A stretch of 64,000 nucleotides of DNA. Origin: an uncultured Oscillibacter sp. GTDB lineage: Bacteria > Bacillota > Clostridia > Oscillospirales > Oscillospiraceae. Every line of letters starts with the position of its first letter. The stretch's first letter is position 1. Below, piece after piece: positions 43,388 through 51,654 of this stretch. The translations under genes were made by a program, and so were the position numbers. The DNA is taken from contig UQVS01000003.1 in assembly GCA_900544615.1 (NCBI GenBank), positions 1 through 64,000 on the forward strand, written 5' to 3'. The notes under the pieces were generated by a model. It was not told the DNA's origin, made no database searches, and saw only the letters and a list, made by a program, of their open reading frames with translations.

Positions 43388-44619
43388 TTCGGAAGCTGCG
43401 GCTGAAATTCATCTGCGTCAATATGCTCATCGTCACAGTGATGCTGACGGGGATTTTCACAATGGTCTACCACTTTACACGATACGGAATGGAAACCAGA
43501 AGCATTGCCATGCTTCAGGCCGTGGCGTCGGAGCCGTTTCAGCACAACCGGCCCGGTGATCTTCTTGACGGCGTTCAGCTTCCCTTTTTTATTCTGGATC
43601 TGGATGCAGCAGGAAATATCATGGAAACCGACGGCTATTTTGACCTGTCAGATCTGGATTACCTGCAAACGCTGGTCTCCGCCGCAGACAATGCCGGAGG
43701 GCGCGACGGAGTTCTCTCCGCTTACGGTCTGCGGTTCTGCCGCAGCATCACCCCCCGCGGGGAGCGGATCGCCTTCGCCGATATATCCAGCGAACGGGCC
43801 ACCTTGTCCAATCTCATAAAGACCTGTATTCTGGTTGGAGCGGCCTGCTTTGCCGCATTCCTGCTCATCAGCTGGCTGCTGGCCCGGTGGGCTGTCAAGC
43901 CGGTGGAAACGGCGTGGAAGCAGCAGCGGCAATTCGTGGCGGATGCCTCCCATGAGCTGAAAACGCCGCTGACGGTCATTATGACCAACGCGGAGCTTCT
44001 GAACAGCCCGGACTTCGATCAGGCACACCGCAGCCAGTTTGCTGCCCACATCCTCACCATGTCCCGCCAGATGCGCCAGCTCATTGAGGAGATGCTGGAT
44101 CTGGCCCAGACGGACAATGGGCAGGGAACTCTGGTATTTTCACCCGTCGATCTCAGCCGTCTGGTCAACGATGCCGTTCTCCCCTTTGAGCCGGTATTCT
44201 TTGAACGGGGACTGACGCTTACGGCGGATATTCAGGAACATATCACGGTTTCCGGCAGTCAGCAGCATCTGCGCCAGATTACGGATATCCTGTTGGACAA
44301 CGCGCAGAAATATTCGTCCCCTGCCGGCGAAGTGACGGTACAGCTGACCCGGCAGGGCGGGCGCTGCCGGCTGTCGGTATCCAATCCCGGCGATGCGCTT
44401 TCAAAAGCAGAACGGGAAGACATTTTCAAGCGCTTTTATCGGACGGATGAAGCCCACAGCCAACGGGGCAGCTACGGACTGGGACTCTCCATCGCCGCCA
44501 ATATTGCCGCCATGCACCGCGGGAAAATCTGGGTGGAAAGCAGCAATGGTCGGAACATCTTCCATCTGGAACTGCCAGTGAAGTCAGGCGGACGCTGCGG
44601 CGCAGGCCAATCATCATGA
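43384..44619 (+). CDS. Sensor histidine kinase
   Basis: A 411-residue membrane kinase. Helices at about residues 12-36 and 148-170 flank an extracytoplasmic sensor of ~110 residues. The H-box is FVADASHELKTPLTVI (phospho-His about 200). The ATPase domain has LLDNAQKYSSPAGE (N box), the altered SVSNPGDALS (G1-like, Asn-Pro-Gly-Asp), FKRFYRTDEAH and GSYGLGLSIAANIAAMH. Partner of the regulator just upstream. Confidence 0.93.
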   Translation: MIRKLRLKFICVNMLIVTVMLTGIFTMVYHFTRYGMETRSIAMLQAVASEPFQHNRPGDLLDGVQLPFFILDLDAAGNIMETDGYFDLSDLDYLQTLVSAADNAGGRDGVLSAYGLRFCRSITPRGERIAFADISSERATLSNLIKTCILVGAACFAAFLLISWLLARWAVKPVETAWKQQRQFVADASHELKTPLTVIMTNAELLNSPDFDQAHRSQFAAHILTMSRQMRQLIEEMLDLAQTDNGQGTLVFSPVDLSRLVNDAVLPFEPVFFERGLTLTADIQEHITVSGSQQHLRQITDILLDNAQKYSSPAGEVTVQLTRQGGRCRLSVSNPGDALSKAEREDIFKRFYRTDEAHSQRGSYGLGLSIAANIAAMHRGKIWVESSNGRNIFHLELPVKSGGRCGAGQSS

Positions 44620-44624
44620 TGCGT

Positions 44625-44662
44625 AAGGAGCGGTACGGTTTTTAACCGTACCGCTCCTTTGC
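44625..44662. terminator. Terminator between the kinase and spoIVA 3' part
   Basis: AAGGAGCGGTACGGTT and AACCGTACCGCTCCTT (44625-44659) form a perfect 16-bp stem with a TTT loop. It can serve both convergent units. Confidence 0.85.
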
Positions 44663-44695
44663 GTCGGAACTTCGTATTGAGACCGGCAGCCTCTG

Positions 44696-44989
44696 CTACA
44701 GAATGATGCAGATCAATCCGCCGCTGCCCTCATTGATGATCCGGGTCAACGTTTCCTGAAGCTTTTTCCGGGCGTCCTCCGGCATCCGCTTCAGTTTGGT
44801 TTGCAGGTCGTCGCTGACCACCTCATGGAAACTGCGCCCGAAAATGTTGGACTGCCAGATCTTGCTGGTATCGCCCTCGAATTCCTGAAGCAGATAATTC
44901 ACCATATCCTCCGATTGCTTCTCGTTGCCTACAATGGGGCTGACCGCCGTCTCGATATCTGCCCGGATCATGTGTATGCTCTGGTACAA
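44696..44989 (-). pseudogene. spoIVA: spoIVA, displaced 3' part (C-terminal 91 codons)
   Basis: The frame encodes the C-terminal domain of SpoIVA: MIRADIETAVSPIVGNEKQ, KIWQSNIFGRSFHEVV, LKRMPEDARKKLQETL and the invariant end INEGSGGLICIIL. SpoIVA sequence starts right after the CACAT at 44970-44974; the first six codons (MYQSIH) come from the inserted element. It has no ribosome binding site of its own and lacks the ATPase domain. Joining to the 5' part at 51838 gives a full-length frame, so this is half of a split gene rather than decay. Confidence 0.95.
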
Positions 44990-46641
44990 ACCGAAGTCTT
45001 TCCTTTGGACCTTTTTATCACGAAATTCTGCTGCTCCGGCATCCCTTTCAGATAGACAGTAACATGAACCATCCTCTTATCCTCTGTCCCCATAACCTCC
45101 ATGTGATCCAGCAAGGCATCCACGAGGCCAACCGTAAACCCTTCCGAGAAATCAAGCTCTCTGGAAATCACCTGCTTTAATGCCCGGATATACTGAACTC
45201 GATTCTGGTCATCCTGTCGCTGCTTCTCCAACTCTGCCAGACGATCTTCCAATGTTTTCAGTTCTGCATTGAAACCCTCATTCCGGACAGCAAACTCTGC
45301 ATTGGATAGGTTTCCGCTGATGCTCAAATCCAGCAGCCGGTCTTTGCGCTGCAATATGGCATCCATCTCAGCCTTGCATTTTGCAGCTTTCACTTCGATT
45401 TTATCCTTCGTGTCAACGGAACTGTAAATGTGGATCAGTTCTTCTACGATCTCTGACTTATACTTGGCAACTTCCTCTAATGATTGGCGTAAAATATCGT
45501 CTATTTCAGAGGTGTAAAGGGTTGGCATTTCACACCCGCTCTTGCCGTTTTTCACATATTCCTGACACTGCCACACCTCTTTATTTCCACTTTTGTAGCG
45601 ATAAAGACTTCGATAGTAGGGTGTCTTGTGGATGCCGCAGATGATCTTTCCACTGTATGGGTACTGGTTCTGATAGCAGCTTTTATCCTTAGCGCTCTGT
45701 TTCTCTGACCGGCGCATCAACAGCCGATTCGCCTTGTCCCACAGTTCTTCCGTCACAATAGGCGGTACATTTTCTTCATCCCGGTACATGATCCACTCAT
45801 CCGGCGAAAAATATTTGACGTTCTTCAGCTTGTAATCAATCTTACTGGTTTTTCCTCCGCAGTACCACCCTTTATACTTTGGATTGCTGAGAATCCCCCG
45901 CACTGTACTGAAGGAAAACCCTCTGCCGTTGCTGTTTTTATAGCCGTGGTCTGTCAGATAATGAGCGATTGCCCGGACACCCATATACTGATTGGCGTAC
46001 AGATCAAAAATCAAACGGACGATCTCCGCCTCTGTCTCGTCAATCACCAACTTTCCATCCTGCTTCCGATAACCCCAAATTCGGTTGCTTCCCAACACCA
46101 CACCGTTTTCAATGGCACGTTTGAAGCCGAACTTCACACGCTCTGAAATCTTGCGTACTTCATCCTGTGCGATACTGGACATGATGGTTAAACGCAGCTC
46201 CGCATCCGGCATCAAGGTGTTGATGTTGTCCGACTGAAAAAAGACGCCTACACCACATTGAAGCAATTCCTGTGTGTAGCGGATGCTATCCAACGTATTG
46301 CGGGAAAATCGGGAGATCTCTTTTGTCACAATAAAGTCGAATTTCTTTTCATGGGCATCTTCGATCATCCGTAAAAAACGTTCCCGCTTTTTTACACTGG
46401 TGCCACTGAGTCCTTCGTCCACATACCCCTCAACAAATGTCCAGTTTGGGCAACGCTGGATAAAATCGGTATAGTAGCTGACCTGTGCAGACAACGAGTG
46501 TAATTGCTCGTCCTTATCTGTGGAAACGCGGGCATAGTATGTAACGCGCAGCGGAAGATCATAAATAGTCCGTCCTGAAGTTAAGGCATTTCGTATTTCA
46601 TAAATATCCACAGGCAGCCTCCGTAACTTCTGTTTGTTCAA
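44968..46641 (-). CDS. Large serine recombinase of the spoIVA element
   Basis: A 557-residue recombinase. The N-terminal resolvase domain has the catalytic Ser in YYARVSTDKDEQ (about residue 39) and KEISRFSRNTLDSI. A Recombinase domain follows (GYRKQDGKLVIDETEAEIVRLIFDLY), then a zinc ribbon (SGKIICGIHKTPYYRS ... WQCQEY ... GC) and a coiled coil. The start is TTG with no clear ribosome site. Its TGA stop is formed at the junction with spoIVA, so the protein gains a different C-terminus in the excised circle. It is the obvious agent of excision. Confidence 0.93.
   Translation of the reverse strand: MNKQKLRRLPVDIYEIRNALTSGRTIYDLPLRVTYYARVSTDKDEQLHSLSAQVSYYTDFIQRCPNWTFVEGYVDEGLSGTSVKKRERFLRMIEDAHEKKFDFIVTKEISRFSRNTLDSIRYTQELLQCGVGVFFQSDNINTLMPDAELRLTIMSSIAQDEVRKISERVKFGFKRAIENGVVLGSNRIWGYRKQDGKLVIDETEAEIVRLIFDLYANQYMGVRAIAHYLTDHGYKNSNGRGFSFSTVRGILSNPKYKGWYCGGKTSKIDYKLKNVKYFSPDEWIMYRDEENVPPIVTEELWDKANRLLMRRSEKQSAKDKSCYQNQYPYSGKIICGIHKTPYYRSLYRYKSGNKEVWQCQEYVKNGKSGCEMPTLYTSEIDDILRQSLEEVAKYKSEIVEELIHIYSSVDTKDKIEVKAAKCKAEMDAILQRKDRLLDLSISGNLSNAEFAVRNEGFNAELKTLEDRLAELEKQRQDDQNRVQYIRALKQVISRELDFSEGFTVGLVDALLDHMEVMGTEDKRMVHVTVYLKGMPEQQNFVIKRSKGKTSVCTRAYT
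44970..44996 (-). repeat. Left recombination junction of the spoIVA element
   Basis: The core CACAT (44970-44974, minus) joins element arm to spoIVA. The arm CTTCGGTTTG (44987-44996, minus) mirrors CAAACAGAAG at the other end, giving one half of an attP dyad. Confidence 0.75.
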
Positions 46642-46698
46642 ATATCATGCTATAAGGAACGCAATTTTTCAATCGCCTCTCCCCTGCTATCCACTATA

Positions 46699-46854
46699 TC
46701 AAAAGTAAATATGCTTCTTTGTCGAAATCAGCATCGTTAGCCTCCATTCAATTTCAAGCATTGCGGCATTTCTTTTCTCTAAACCAAAAAGCGGCATATT
46801 TGTAAGGTACTGTTCCTCAACAGGTATCGCCATATTCGGCAGGCATACGTTCAT
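46699..46854 (-). CDS. Small unknown protein upstream of the recombinase
   Basis: A 51-residue frame starting at an ATG that overlaps the stop of the truncated YqaJ-like frame (ATGA), so it could be translated by coupling. Composition is ordinary (PLFGLEKRNAAMLEIEWRL). I do not recognise it; it may be the remnant tail of a phage gene. Confidence 0.35.
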   Translation of the reverse strand: MNVCLPNMAIPVEEQYLTNMPLFGLEKRNAAMLEIEWRLTMLISTKKHIYF

Positions 46855-47120
46855 ACACATTTCTCTCTTTCATCCGCATTGATAGGTTGTATCCAGCGAC
46901 GGGCCACATAGTCCTCCAAATCCCGTCCCTGCCGCATGGCTTCGGTGTCCTCTTTCTCCGCTGCCCGTCCGGTTTTATCTGCCCAGACAGAAAAAGGGCT
47001 TGCCCATCTGGACAAGCCCACGATCCCGGCAGCGTCAGAGCCGCCGATCGTTTTTCTGCGCCGCATGAGCCATTCTTCCCGGCTCATGCCTTTGGTAGAT
47101 ACTCTCTGGATTCCTCGCAT
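46851..47120 (-). pseudogene. YqaJ-like viral recombinase/exonuclease, truncated
   Basis: An 89-residue frame with the start of the YqaJ domain: SREEWLMRRRKTIGGSDAAGIVGLSRWASPFSVWADKTGR and EAMRQGRDLEDYVARRW. Normal proteins run about 300 residues and carry the PD-(D/E)XK nuclease centre further on; here the frame ends in an unrelated tail. A phage recombination gene that has lost most of its length. Confidence 0.8.
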
Positions 47121-47135
47121 AGTGTACCCCCTCCT

Positions 47136-48059
47136 TTATTTCATGCAAAGAGCGGCCATTCTGTCCAACAGGACATGGCCGCTCATTACCTTGTTCCAAG
47201 TATTTTCCTGATAGGTTTTCGTATTCCGGTGGGGCATACTGTGTGTCACAAGATCGCTGATGGCATTGATCGCGCCCCAAGCAGTTCCACGGAACCTCCT
47301 GATGTCCGGGGCGAAGTAACAGATCATAAACTCGTCTTTGATCTTATCAATGGTAGCCTTTTCCCGCTCGGAGGTTTTGTCCGTAACAGGAAAGAGTTCG
47401 TTCAGGATTTCCCGGATCTCATCATCCTGAATAGCCTTATTGGCTGCCATATCCGCATACTGCGCCAGCCCGTCCATATAATCCTCTGCGCGGAACAAGC
47501 AGTCCCGTGCTTCGTTCAGGCGCTCATGCACATTTTCCGTATGCCGCATGGACCAGGTGCGTTTCGCGGTTGCCAGTGCCACGTTCAGAGTATTCTTGCA
47601 AACCACCCGCACCGGCGTCATGCAGACCCGGACGCCGCTGCTGCCATCATGGGCGTTGGTAAAGCAGAGATAAGGTTCTACGGCATCACCGGCGATCTTT
47701 TGTTCCGCCAGCTTCGCCAGAAGCCAGATCTGCTTGCCCTCCCGGAGAGAGCCGGCGGTTTCGTAGCGGACATCCCCACCGATGAGGCCGTCCGTAAATT
47801 TGAAAGCGTCCCGGTTCTGCACCACCTTGTAACGATCTCCCACCACACCCAGCACGCTGTCATCGCTGTCCCGCACGTTGGCTTTGAAGCCCCGGATAAC
47901 GCCGCCTCTGGAATTGAACACGTTTTCTTGACGGACATTCCAATCCAATCCCGCAAAGCGCAAAGCGTCCTCGCTGTTAGGCGCTTCGGATACCTCCACT
48001 CCCAGACCGTGCCACGGTTTCTCCCGCACATACATCATCGTTTCCACGTTCACTGCCAT
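47136..48059 (-). CDS. DUF932 phage/plasmid-like protein
   Basis: A 307-residue protein of the DUF932 (TIGR03299) family found in phages and plasmids. It shows REKPWHGLGVEVSEAPNSEDAL, GDRYKVVQNRDAFKFTDGLIGGDVRYETAGSL-type text, VRVCMTPVRVVCKNTL and HTENVHERLNEAR. It usually stands beside a YqaJ recombinase, as here. Function unclear. Confidence 0.85.
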   Translation of the reverse strand: MAVNVETMMYVREKPWHGLGVEVSEAPNSEDALRFAGLDWNVRQENVFNSRGGVIRGFKANVRDSDDSVLGVVGDRYKVVQNRDAFKFTDGLIGGDVRYETAGSLREGKQIWLLAKLAEQKIAGDAVEPYLCFTNAHDGSSGVRVCMTPVRVVCKNTLNVALATAKRTWSMRHTENVHERLNEARDCLFRAEDYMDGLAQYADMAANKAIQDDEIREILNELFPVTDKTSEREKATIDKIKDEFMICYFAPDIRRFRGTAWGAINAISDLVTHSMPHRNTKTYQENTWNKVMSGHVLLDRMAALCMK

Positions 48060-48206
48060 TTTTAAGTACCTTCTTTCTCAAAATTTCACCGAAAATGCCC
48101 TGCGATCCGCTGCCCTATGATACGCAAGATCGCCGAAGCGTCTCCGGTGTCATTTGATAGTATCTAATTGAAATCCGGTGCTTTTACGTTGTAAAGGTAA
48201 AAACAT

Positions 48207-48241
48207 ACCCAGTTGAGAATGCCAAACTTTCTCAACTGGGT
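48207..48241 (-). repeat. 13-bp inverted repeat in the element's central gap
   Basis: ACCCAGTTGAGAA (48207-48219) and TTCTCAACTGGGT (48229-48241). On the minus strand ATGTTTTTACC follows, so it may stop transcripts coming from the spoIVA side; an operator is the alternative. Apart from this and the feo promoter, the gap 48060-48477 shows no gene. Confidence 0.6.
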
Positions 48242-48408
48242 AATACGTATAAAGTTCTGTTATCGTTGCCCATTCCCGCACCTATTAGAGTAGTGAGGTG
48301 TTAACAGGGACAATACAATCAGGCTGGTTCTCGCAGCCATCACATTACTTTGTGTTTATTTCATTATTTCCCTGATGTCCGTGACAATGCAGTGAACCAT
48401 AAGTTGTA

Positions 48409-48437
48409 TTGACATACGATAACAGGAATGATACCAT
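48409..48437 (+). promoter_or_regulatory. Promoter of the feo operon
   Basis: TTGACA (48409-48414), 17 bases, TACCAT (48432-48437). GACATAC (48411-48417) and GTATGTC (48440-48446) are inverse copies overlapping it and could bind an iron-responsive repressor. Confidence 0.55.
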
Positions 48438-48477
48438 CAGTATGTCGAAAACGAGCAGATGGGGGATAATAATATAT

Positions 48478-48708
48478 ATGACACTAAATCAATTAAAGGT
48501 GGGCGCCTCCGGCACCATTACCGCAGTAGGCGGTGATGGTGCTCTGCGCTGTCGGTTGTTGGATATGGGGCTGATTCCTCACACAAAAGTGGCATTACAG
48601 AAAATTGCTCCTATGGGTGACCCGATTGAGATTCAGGTCCGAGGCTATGAGTTAACTCTCCGGGTAGAGGAGGCTCAAAAAATCGAAGTGGAGGAGGATG
48701 CCAAATGA
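48478..48708 (+). CDS. feoA: Ferrous iron transport protein FeoA
   Basis: A 76-residue SH3-like protein: LNQLKVGASGTITAVGGDGALRCRLLDMGLIPHTKV, then PMGDPIEIQVRGYELTLR, the FeoA core. ATG 48478 starts the conserved region; the longer frame from 48409 overlaps the promoter. It overlaps feoB by 4 bases. FeoA binds FeoB in the cytoplasm. Unusual because it lies inside the element splitting spoIVA. Confidence 0.93.
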   Translation: MTLNQLKVGASGTITAVGGDGALRCRLLDMGLIPHTKVALQKIAPMGDPIEIQVRGYELTLRVEEAQKIEVEEDAK

Positions 48709-50693
48709 CCTTTGCACTTGTCGGTAATCAAAATTGCGGAAAAACCACATTATTCAACGCCCTTACCGGTTCTAATCAGCATGTTGGAAACTTCCCCGGC
48801 GTTACAGTCGATCAAAAAATGGGCGAAATGCGGGATGAAAAAGGTTGCTCTGTGGTTGATTTGCCGGGCATCTATTCTTTGCGGCCTTATACACAGGAAG
48901 AAATCGTTACTCGGGACTTCATCATTAACCAGAAGCCAGACGGTATCATTAACATCGTGGATGCCACCAACATTGAGCGAAATCTGTACTTAACGCTCCA
49001 ATTGCTGGAACTGCGAGTCCCTATGGTACTGGCGCTGAACATGATGGACGAGGTACGCGCCAACGGCGGCTCTATTGATGTACAAAAGATGAGCAGTGCC
49101 CTCGGGATTCCCGTGGTGCCTATCGCTGCGGCTAAGGGCGAGGGCGTTAGTGAACTGGTAGATCAGGCAATAACTGTGGCCCGCAGGAAAGTTTTTCCTA
49201 AAGTTACAGATTTTTGCTCAGAAACTTCTGCTGTCCACCGCTGCATTCATGCGGTCATGCATCTGATTGCAGATCATGCCGACCGTATCGGCATCCCTGC
49301 ACGGTTTTGCGCCGCCAAGCTGATTGAGGGCGGTGACGATCTATCCGATCAACTGGGATTGGATGAAAACGAAAAGGAACTTTTGGAGCACTGTATTGTC
49401 CAGATGGAGGCCGAAACGGGTCTGGATCGCAATGCCGCTCTGGCGGATATGCGTTATAGCTTTATTGAAGGAGTAGTAGAAGCATCCGTTGTAAAATGCC
49501 ACGAGAGTCGGGAACACGCCCGTTCTATAAAAATTGACCGGATCCTTACCGGTCGGTATACCGCTATTCCAACCTTTCTGGCAATCATGCTCGTGACCTT
49601 CTATCTCACCTTTCATGTTATTGGGCAGCGGCTATCCGATTGGTTAGAGGTTGGAGTCAGTGCCTTAACTACTGTGGCAGATCATGCTTTAACGGCTTAT
49701 GGTATTAACCCTGTGGTACATAGCCTGATTATCGATGGTATTTTTGCCGGCGTCGGCAGCGTACTGGTATTTCTGCCCATTATTGTGACGCTGTTCTTCT
49801 TCCTGTCAATTCTGGAGGATACAGGTTATATGGCTCGTGTTGCCTTTGTGATGGACAAGCCCTTACGAAAAATTGGATTGTCCGGCCGCAGCATTGTGCC
49901 AATGCTGATTGGCTTCGGCTGCTCTGTACCAGCTATCATGGCTACCCGAACTGTTTCCTCAGACCGGGACCGGAAAATGACAATTCTGTTGACACCCTAT
50001 ATGAGCTGTTCTGCCAAAATATCCATTTATGCCTTCTTCACCGCTGCTTTTTGCCAGAAGTATCAGGCCTTGGTGATGATGTCACTGTATTTGCTGGGTA
50101 TCACGATTGGCATTGTTGCCGCTCTTATCATGGATCAGACAGTATTTCGCGGTAAGCCAGTTCCCTTTGTCATGGAACTGCCCAATTACCGCCTTCCGAG
50201 TCTCAAGAGTGTTGCTCTGCTGCTTTGGGAAAAGGCACGGGATTTTTTGCAGCGGGCGTTTACCGTAATTTTTCTGGCGACGATCATCATCTGGTTCCTT
50301 CAGAGCTTTGATACCCGGCTGAACGTTGTGACCGACAGTGCCGACAGCCTTCTTGCTTTGATTGGGCGATGGATTGCTCCGGCATTCGCCCCTCTTGGCT
50401 TTGCGGATTGGCGCTGCGCCACTTCCCTGATCTCCGGCTTTATCGCCAAGGAATCCGTTGTCAGCACGCTGAAAGTTCTGTTGGGTGGTGCGGCACTTAC
50501 AACGTTGTTTGCCAGCCGTTCCGCCATCAGCTTTCTTGTGTTCACGCTGCTGTATACTCCTTGTATCGCAGCAGTGGCTACCATTCGTCGGGAATTTGGT
50601 TCTACCCTGAAAACGGTAGGCGTTGTGCTTATGCAGTGCTGTGTGGCTTGGATCACGGCCTTTATCGTCTATACTCTGGCAGGTATCCTGTGA
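48705..50693 (+). CDS. feoB: Ferrous iron transporter FeoB
   Basis: A 662-residue GTP-dependent Fe(II) permease. The G domain has VGNQNCGKTTLFNALTGS (P-loop), VDLPGIYSL (G3) and LNMMDE (G4). A helical GDI-like domain follows, then two Gate regions with IVPMLIGFGCSVPAIMATRT and LTPYMSCSAKISIYAFF, which carry the conserved Cys residues of the pore. Complete and intact; it overlaps both neighbours in the operon. Confidence 0.96.
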   Translation: MTFALVGNQNCGKTTLFNALTGSNQHVGNFPGVTVDQKMGEMRDEKGCSVVDLPGIYSLRPYTQEEIVTRDFIINQKPDGIINIVDATNIERNLYLTLQLLELRVPMVLALNMMDEVRANGGSIDVQKMSSALGIPVVPIAAAKGEGVSELVDQAITVARRKVFPKVTDFCSETSAVHRCIHAVMHLIADHADRIGIPARFCAAKLIEGGDDLSDQLGLDENEKELLEHCIVQMEAETGLDRNAALADMRYSFIEGVVEASVVKCHESREHARSIKIDRILTGRYTAIPTFLAIMLVTFYLTFHVIGQRLSDWLEVGVSALTTVADHALTAYGINPVVHSLIIDGIFAGVGSVLVFLPIIVTLFFFLSILEDTGYMARVAFVMDKPLRKIGLSGRSIVPMLIGFGCSVPAIMATRTVSSDRDRKMTILLTPYMSCSAKISIYAFFTAAFCQKYQALVMMSLYLLGITIGIVAALIMDQTVFRGKPVPFVMELPNYRLPSLKSVALLLWEKARDFLQRAFTVIFLATIIIWFLQSFDTRLNVVTDSADSLLALIGRWIAPAFAPLGFADWRCATSLISGFIAKESVVSTLKVLLGGAALTTLFASRSAISFLVFTLLYTPCIAAVATIRREFGSTLKTVGVVLMQCCVAWITAFIVYTLAGIL

Positions 50694-50836
50694 TGCGGAT
50701 ACGTGACTGGGTTTTACTCCTCGTTATTGCCGCTGCGGCAGTTGCGGCATTCCGAGGCCGGCGGAAAGGCTGTAATTGTGGCGATAGGAACGGCTGCTGT
50801 GGCGACTGTTCACGCTGCGGAAAACACTGTGACTAA
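50693..50836 (+). CDS. FeoB-associated Cys-rich membrane protein
   Basis: A 47-residue protein whose ATG overlaps the feoB stop (TGATG). One membrane helix (WVLLLVIAAAAVAAF) is followed by a Cys-rich tail CNCGDRNGCCGDCSRCGKHC with eight cysteines. This matches the small protein often encoded after feoB, FeoC-like in position but not in sequence. Probably helps iron handling at the membrane. Confidence 0.88.
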   Translation: MRIRDWVLLLVIAAAAVAAFRGRRKGCNCGDRNGCCGDCSRCGKHCD

Positions 50837-50941
50837 AAAGAATAACAAAAATAGATTATTGACTTACACTTATATAGATCAACAAAGGACCTCCCATTAG
50901 CCTGATGTCAACAAGGAAGTTTTTTAACTGATGAGAGAAGT

Positions 50942-50976
50942 AGCGTAATGTACTTTGTATGTTACGCTGCTTTTTT
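50942..50976 (+). terminator. Terminator of the feo operon
   Basis: AGCGTAA (50942-50948) pairs with TTACGCT (50962-50968), with inner partial pairing, followed by GC and six T. Confidence 0.75.
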
Positions 50977-51029
50977 CTTGCGTTTTACAATGATTTGCGA
51001 TGATCCGCTTTTAAAATCAGGAGGCATCT

Positions 51030-51437
51030 ATGGAATACGGCTATGCAAGGGTCTCGACAAAAGAGCAAAACGAGGAACGTCAGTTGATTGCTTTGCGGGC
51101 GGCGGGGCTTCACAAGCATCAAATTTTTCTGGATAAGCAGTCTGGGAAGGATTTTAACCGCTGCCAGTATCAGCGGCTGCTGCGAAGGCTGAAAAGGGGA
51201 GACACGCTTATCATAAAAAGCATCGACCGTTTGGGACGCAATTATCATGAAATTTTAGAGCAATGGCGTATCATCACAACGGAAAAGCAAGCCGCTATCG
51301 TGGTTCTGGATATGCCGCTGCTGGACACACATCAAAACCGAGATCTCACTGGTACATTGATAGCGGATATTATCCTTCAGCTTCTTAGCTATGTGGCGCA
51401 GACAGAACTGTCTTATGCGGTACTTAAAACATATTGA
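51030..51437 (+). pseudogene. Small serine resolvase/invertase, C-terminally truncated
   Basis: A 135-residue frame with the resolvase catalytic domain: YGYARVSTKEQNEERQ (Ser about residue 9), DKQSGKDFNRCQYQRLL, IKSIDRLGRNYHEILEQW. The homology stops at LLSYVAQTE; the usual helix-turn-helix tail is missing and an unrelated 9 residues end the frame. AGGAGGC precedes the start, so it may be translated, but DNA binding would be weak. Probably a remnant. Confidence 0.8.
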
Positions 51438-51491
51438 AAAGTACCAGTTTACCGGACAAATGAAAACCACTCTCGACATTCCTCCATCAAA

Positions 51492-51524
51492 AAAATAAAG
51501 GGCCGCAAAGCGGCCCTTTATTTT
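51492..51524. terminator. Terminator near the right end of the element
   Basis: AAAATAAAGGGCCGC (51492-51506) and GCGGCCCTTTATTTT (51510-51524) form a perfect 15-bp stem with AAA loop. It overlaps the stop of the 39-residue gene and also ends the resolvase unit. Confidence 0.88.
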
Positions 51525-51637
51525 CTCTCTACAATCACGCTTTTCGCATGGTCATAAAGAGACTGTGAAATGATCCCCTTTCGGTACAGGCACTCGTTGA
51601 TATGTAACATAACGCTGTTTTCCTGTAATGTATCCAT
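51518..51637 (-). CDS. 39-residue protein at the element's right end
   Basis: A short frame with a strong ribosome binding site (GGAGGG, 6 bases before the ATG at 51637). It encodes a helical protein (MLHINECLYRKGIISQSLYD, then HAKSVIVERK), a pattern resembling small SHOCT-like proteins near Clostridia recombinases. It reads in the same direction as spoIVA and lies about 200 bases from the recombination junction, so transcription of spoIVA could enter it. A directionality factor is a possibility, not shown. Confidence 0.6.
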   Translation of the reverse strand: MDTLQENSVMLHINECLYRKGIISQSLYDHAKSVIVERK

Positions 51638-51654
51638 CCGATCCCTCCATATTT

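Noticed and set aside
44696..44989. Independent small gene of 97 residues
   Set aside because: No ribosome binding site, and the sequence is the SpoIVA C-terminal domain; it is the displaced end of the split gene.
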